NCBI GenBank assembly: GCA_023262125.1 | Contig: JALRDT010000151.1 | Coordinates: 1-5,748, forward strand | Source of the DNA: Candidatus Nanopelagicaceae bacterium | Lineage (GTDB): Bacteria > Actinomycetota > Actinomycetes > Nanopelagicales > Nanopelagicaceae | Direction: 5' to 3' | DNA: 5,748 nt | Shown: positions 5,529-5,748 of the stretch, one piece after another | Position numbering within the stretch: position 1 is the first letter of the stretch | Layout: each line of letters begins with the position of its first letter | Notes under the pieces: model-generated | What the model saw: the letters and a program-made list of their open reading frames with translations, nothing else | Told to the model about the DNA's origin: nothing | The model's database searches: none | Made by a program: the position numbers and the translations under genes

Positions 5529-5748
5529 ATGGCACATGTTCGAATCGCAGTTACAGATGTAATCTCAGAGATCTCATTCGAATCTGCAGATAGCCCTAAA
5601 GAAGTTAAAGCAGCAATTGATAAAGCAATTGCTTCAGGCACAACTCTCGCTTTAACCGATACCAAAGGTCGTGAATTTATTGTGCCAGCGGCAAAGATTG
5701 GATACGTCGAAATCGGCGAACAATCTGAACGTCGTGTTGGTTTTGGTA
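5529..5748 (+). CDS. DUF3107 family protein (TB9.4-like), 3' end outside window
   Basis: 73 complete codons are visible before the window ends. The protein starts MAHVRIAVTDV and continues with EISFESADSPKEV, a helix KAAIDKAIASG, LALTDTKGREFIVPAAKIGYVEIG and a terminal RRVGFG. This is the pattern of DUF3107, a small (about 75 residues) actinobacterial protein of unknown function; M. tuberculosis Rv3208A (TB9.4) is a member and also follows a TetR gene. Because members end shortly after VGFG, only a few residues are probably missing. No membrane segment, signal peptide or catalytic motif is seen. It is 17 bp downstream of tetR with a good ribosome binding site, so co-transcription is likely. 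Function is unknown; the conserved pairing suggests a link to the regulator, but nothing in the sequence shows what. Confidence 0.87.
   Translation, partial: MAHVRIAVTDVISEISFESADSPKEVKAAIDKAIASGTTLALTDTKGREFIVPAAKIGYVEIGEQSERRVGFG

Overview
The window looks like a compact, AT-rich genome of an actinobacterium (Actinomycetota). The evidence is the gene content: a mycothiol deacetylase (MshB), a fused MoeB/rhodanese protein (MoeZ), an actinobacterial 7Fe ferredoxin followed by succinyl-DAP aminotransferase (dapC), a GNAT protein of the Rv0428c/CG3035 type with an SH3-like N-terminus, and a TetR regulator followed by a DUF3107 protein. GC content looks to be in the low 40s by eye. Genes are packed with gaps of 3 to 51 bp or with overlaps. 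Together these suggest a streamlined freshwater lineage such as the acI/Nanopelagicales group. The lineage is inference; the phylum is well supported.

Layout. At 1-377 (+) is the N-terminal third of a methylmalonate-semialdehyde dehydrogenase (mmsA), which loses homology abruptly at the PFNF motif. On the minus strand, 596 down to about 366 encodes the first 77 residues of a sugar-phosphate nucleotidyltransferase, which breaks off at the same place. The two cut genes meet tail to tail around 366-380, over a short stretch that both could natively encode. This is either an assembly or amplification chimera or a real rearrangement, and it is the most notable anomaly here. Upstream of the nucleotidyltransferase, also on the minus strand, are dapC (600-1661, TTG start) and fdxA (1689-2003), apparently one operon fdxA-dapC-nucleotidyltransferase. 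A 51-bp divergent gap separates fdxA from the GNAT acetyltransferase (2055-2972, +), which converges on mshB (2923-3765, -) with a 50-bp 3' overlap. mshB is the second gene of a moeZ-mshB pair (ATGA overlap at 3762-3765). moeZ (3762-4892, -) is divergent, by 13 bp, from a TetR regulator (4906-5511, +), which is followed after 17 bp by a DUF3107 gene that runs off the window end.

How the genes may work together. fdxA and dapC give electron transfer and a lysine/diaminopimelate biosynthesis step. MoeZ activates and sulfurates ThiS/MoaD/CysO-type sulfur carriers, and MshB makes the GlcN-Ins precursor to which cysteine is later added in mycothiol. Their translational coupling therefore puts sulfur mobilisation next to low-molecular-weight thiol synthesis. 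TetR-DUF3107 beside moeZ resembles the actinobacterial neighbourhood known from Mycobacterium (Rv3206c, Rv3208, Rv3208A).

Regulation. Three starts (fdxA, GNAT, tetR) have a TAnnnT -10 hexamer ending 6 or 7 nt before the start codon, which is the leaderless-mRNA pattern common in actinobacteria. No RNA genes, IS elements, CRISPR arrays or clear terminators were seen, and there is no gene-free stretch over 300 bp. No convincing new multi-gene system is visible; this is mostly housekeeping sequence with one suspicious junction.
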